Origin: Trochalopteron elliotii
Taxonomy: Eukaryota; Chordata; Aves; Passeriformes; Leiothrichidae
Assembly (NCBI GenBank): GCA_024734555.1
Contig: JANPWX010000030.1
Coordinates: 433,888 to 497,887 of the forward strand
DNA length: 64,000 nt
Direction: 5' to 3'
A model generated the notes under the pieces. The model was not told the DNA's origin. It did no database searches and was given only the letters and a program-made list of their open reading frames with translations. The translations under genes and the position numbers were made by a program. Shown here one piece after another: positions 62,201-64,000 of this stretch. Numbering within the stretch: position 1 is the stretch's first letter; each line of letters starts with the position of its first letter.

Positions 62201-64000
62201 CACGTCTCTGGATTTAAAGGTTTCACAGGCCAAGAAAGACCTTGTAACAAGCAGTAGTGAAGTGAGACACAGCAGTATGTCACTACATACATAAAAACAG
62301 TGTGTCACAGGAAAAGAGCAAGAGAAAACCGTAAGGTGTCAGCAAGGTCTGGAGATTTTGAAAGCGCGAGATCTGTAAGATAAAACTTCTAAGGAGATTG
62401 CAGCACACCTGGCACTAAAAAAGGAACAGGAAAAGTCCACCAATCCCGACCAGGCTGAGCTTTCAGGGAAATTTCTGCCTCAGCAGTACCTATTGCTGAG
62501 TCTAAAGGAAAGAATAGAGTGAGCAGGGCACATCTGTGAGATGGTTTGATGCCATGAGAACCTGCAGCACTCCCTGTTCCTCATCCAGCCTTTTCCTGTA
62601 GCCAGTGAAGCAGAACAAAGAGAAACTTCAGAAGATGCAATTACTTATTTAAAGGGATAATTTTTCCTGGTCTTCACAGGAGGACCAACAGAAGCACTTA
62701 AACATGGGACAACTACAACATATGCAAAGAGCAAATGCAATCCTGTCCTCAAGTTTCCATGCAGCCCTCTGTCACAAACTTCCCTTACCAGCTCCAGAAA
62801 CACTGACTTAAAACTCTCCACAACATTATCAAGAACCATCTTAAAAACATTCTTTGTCTACATTATCCTGTTTGGATGTCTGTTTCACAACTTCCCTCCT
62901 CAGATGGTTTGGAACCTTTTAATGTCTGACTTCAATTAATTCAGAACACAGTAATAACCATTTATCTTGTGCCAATACTCTCCTTGGACTTCAACAGGTT
63001 TCCTCCCTCCTTGTGGTATTTACCTCCCAAGCTACCAGCTAGACTAAATAAGCTATGCTTTTATAATCCCTCTGCATATGATCAGCAATTAAGTTTAAAG
63101 TATTTTAAAGTCTAAAATTCCAGGTAAGTTACACAAGAATTTCAAATGCCAAAAACATTTTCTGAATATTTTTTTAAATATAGCTAGAAAAAAAATTGGA
63201 TGCTCTAGATGACTGGGATAGTATTAGAAAGAGATGCCTGAGGTAATTATAGACTGTTTTGCCAGCCATTAACCAAGATCACAGCTGTCACAGGACTCTG
63301 AATAAAAGAATTAACAAAATTTCCATTTCTTAATACCAGGCAAAGTGCTTTCACAGGGAACAGGTCTCCCATTTCACAAAGGTTTATGGCATTTCCCTGG
63401 AAGTAACAGCAGCCTTCTGCAAAAATCCTGCTGGGGGGGATGGGGCTAGGGGAGAAAGCCAACGTAGAAGAATGACAAGCATAGAGAATACAAACCTGGT
63501 AACACAATACTTCTTACACAACATGCAATCATTACTGTGCTTAAAGCACTGAAAAATTCATGAAGATATTAATAGATTTCGAGTATGTGTATGCTGTCTC
63601 AAAGACCACTTCAACATGGAATTTTTTCACTGCTTATGAATCCAATTGGCTGTGCATGCTACTTTTACATCTACTTTAATGTTCTCTCGTCTGCATGTGC
63701 TTTACTGTTTAAGTGCTGGCTTCTTGCTGCAATTTGACAGAAATTCACTGCCCTCTACCATTGCTTTGCACAGCGATGGCCAACTTCATTGTACTGCAGC
63801 CCTCCAGACAATGGAGGGGCTTAACAGATATTGCTTAAAAGCAGGTCAAGGAAAACAGCTGATAATCTTTCTGCTTATGATGCAATTACCAACAGGCCCT
63901 CCTCAGGACTACAGTGCTGTGTGAACTGTGCAAATGGCTCCTGTTGCAGTCTGCAAGGAAGACCCAGATGTGGAGCAGAAAGATAGAGTGTGCATTAAAC

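Larger units (their letters stand above)
51801..64000. other. Sequence upstream of exon 1A (intergenic, or intron of longer NHSL1 isoforms)
   Basis: About 12 kb with no convincing coding exon on either strand. It holds a MIR relic, a small CpG cluster, a G/T-rich tract, and one CR1 LINE copy. The mammalian NHSL1 isoform that I remember, with an N-terminus containing a SRAVSW-type peptide, has no counterpart here. If birds keep that first exon it lies to the right of this window, and this stretch would be its intron. Confidence 0.7.

Noticed and set aside
1..64000. CRISPR, operon, phage or toxin-type systems
   Set aside because: The window is vertebrate nuclear DNA with split genes and CR1/MIR repeats; no prokaryotic or viral coding region was seen.

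Overview
This is a 64 kb window of animal nuclear DNA, almost certainly from a bird. It is about 40% GC and gene-poor. It carries a CR1 LINE with the usual avian 3' end, an avian-type dispersed LTR-like repeat, and old MIR-type SINE relics. There are no operons, CRISPR arrays, tRNA or rRNA genes, and nearly all open frames are chance frames in introns.

One gene is recognisable. It is the 5' half of NHSL1 (Nance-Horan syndrome-like 1), on the minus strand, so it reads from high to low coordinates. Six coding segments with consensus splice sites and matching phases were found. Two are alternative first exons: 1A at 51220-51421 and 1B at 33708-33765. Four are shared: exon 2 (31340-31492), exon 3 (14846-14973), exon 4 (5623-5815) and exon 5 (656-787). 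Exon 5 ends in phase 1, so the large exon that encodes most of the protein lies off the left edge. Either first exon donates a single A that joins the CT at the start of exon 2 to make a Thr codon. Joined to exons 2-5, the 1A form gives 269 complete codons in the window and the 1B form 221.

Layout from left to right: 1-655 is intron 5 (partial) with a striking 43-bp-arm palindrome; 788-5622 is intron 4; 5816-14845 is intron 3; 14974-31339 is intron 2, with the LTR-like/minisatellite repeat near 17 kb and a MIR relic at 22.6 kb. From 31493 to 51219 is intron 1, which contains exon 1B and its CpG-rich promoter at 34.2 kb, a 76-nt hairpin at 47.3 kb, and a 21-base C run near exon 1A. From 51422 to 64000 is sequence upstream of exon 1A. 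It may still be intronic to longer NHSL1 isoforms, and it holds a MIR relic (52.2 kb), a small CpG cluster (53.0 kb) and the CR1 copy (58.1-59.2 kb).

NHS-family proteins are actin regulators that act with the Scar/WAVE complex at the cell edge. The choice of first exon therefore sets the N-terminus and probably the membrane or complex targeting. The most interesting coding observation is an in-frame internal ATG in exon 1A that would give a textbook N-myristoylation signal followed by a basic patch. I did not find any unrelated novel multi-gene system in this window.
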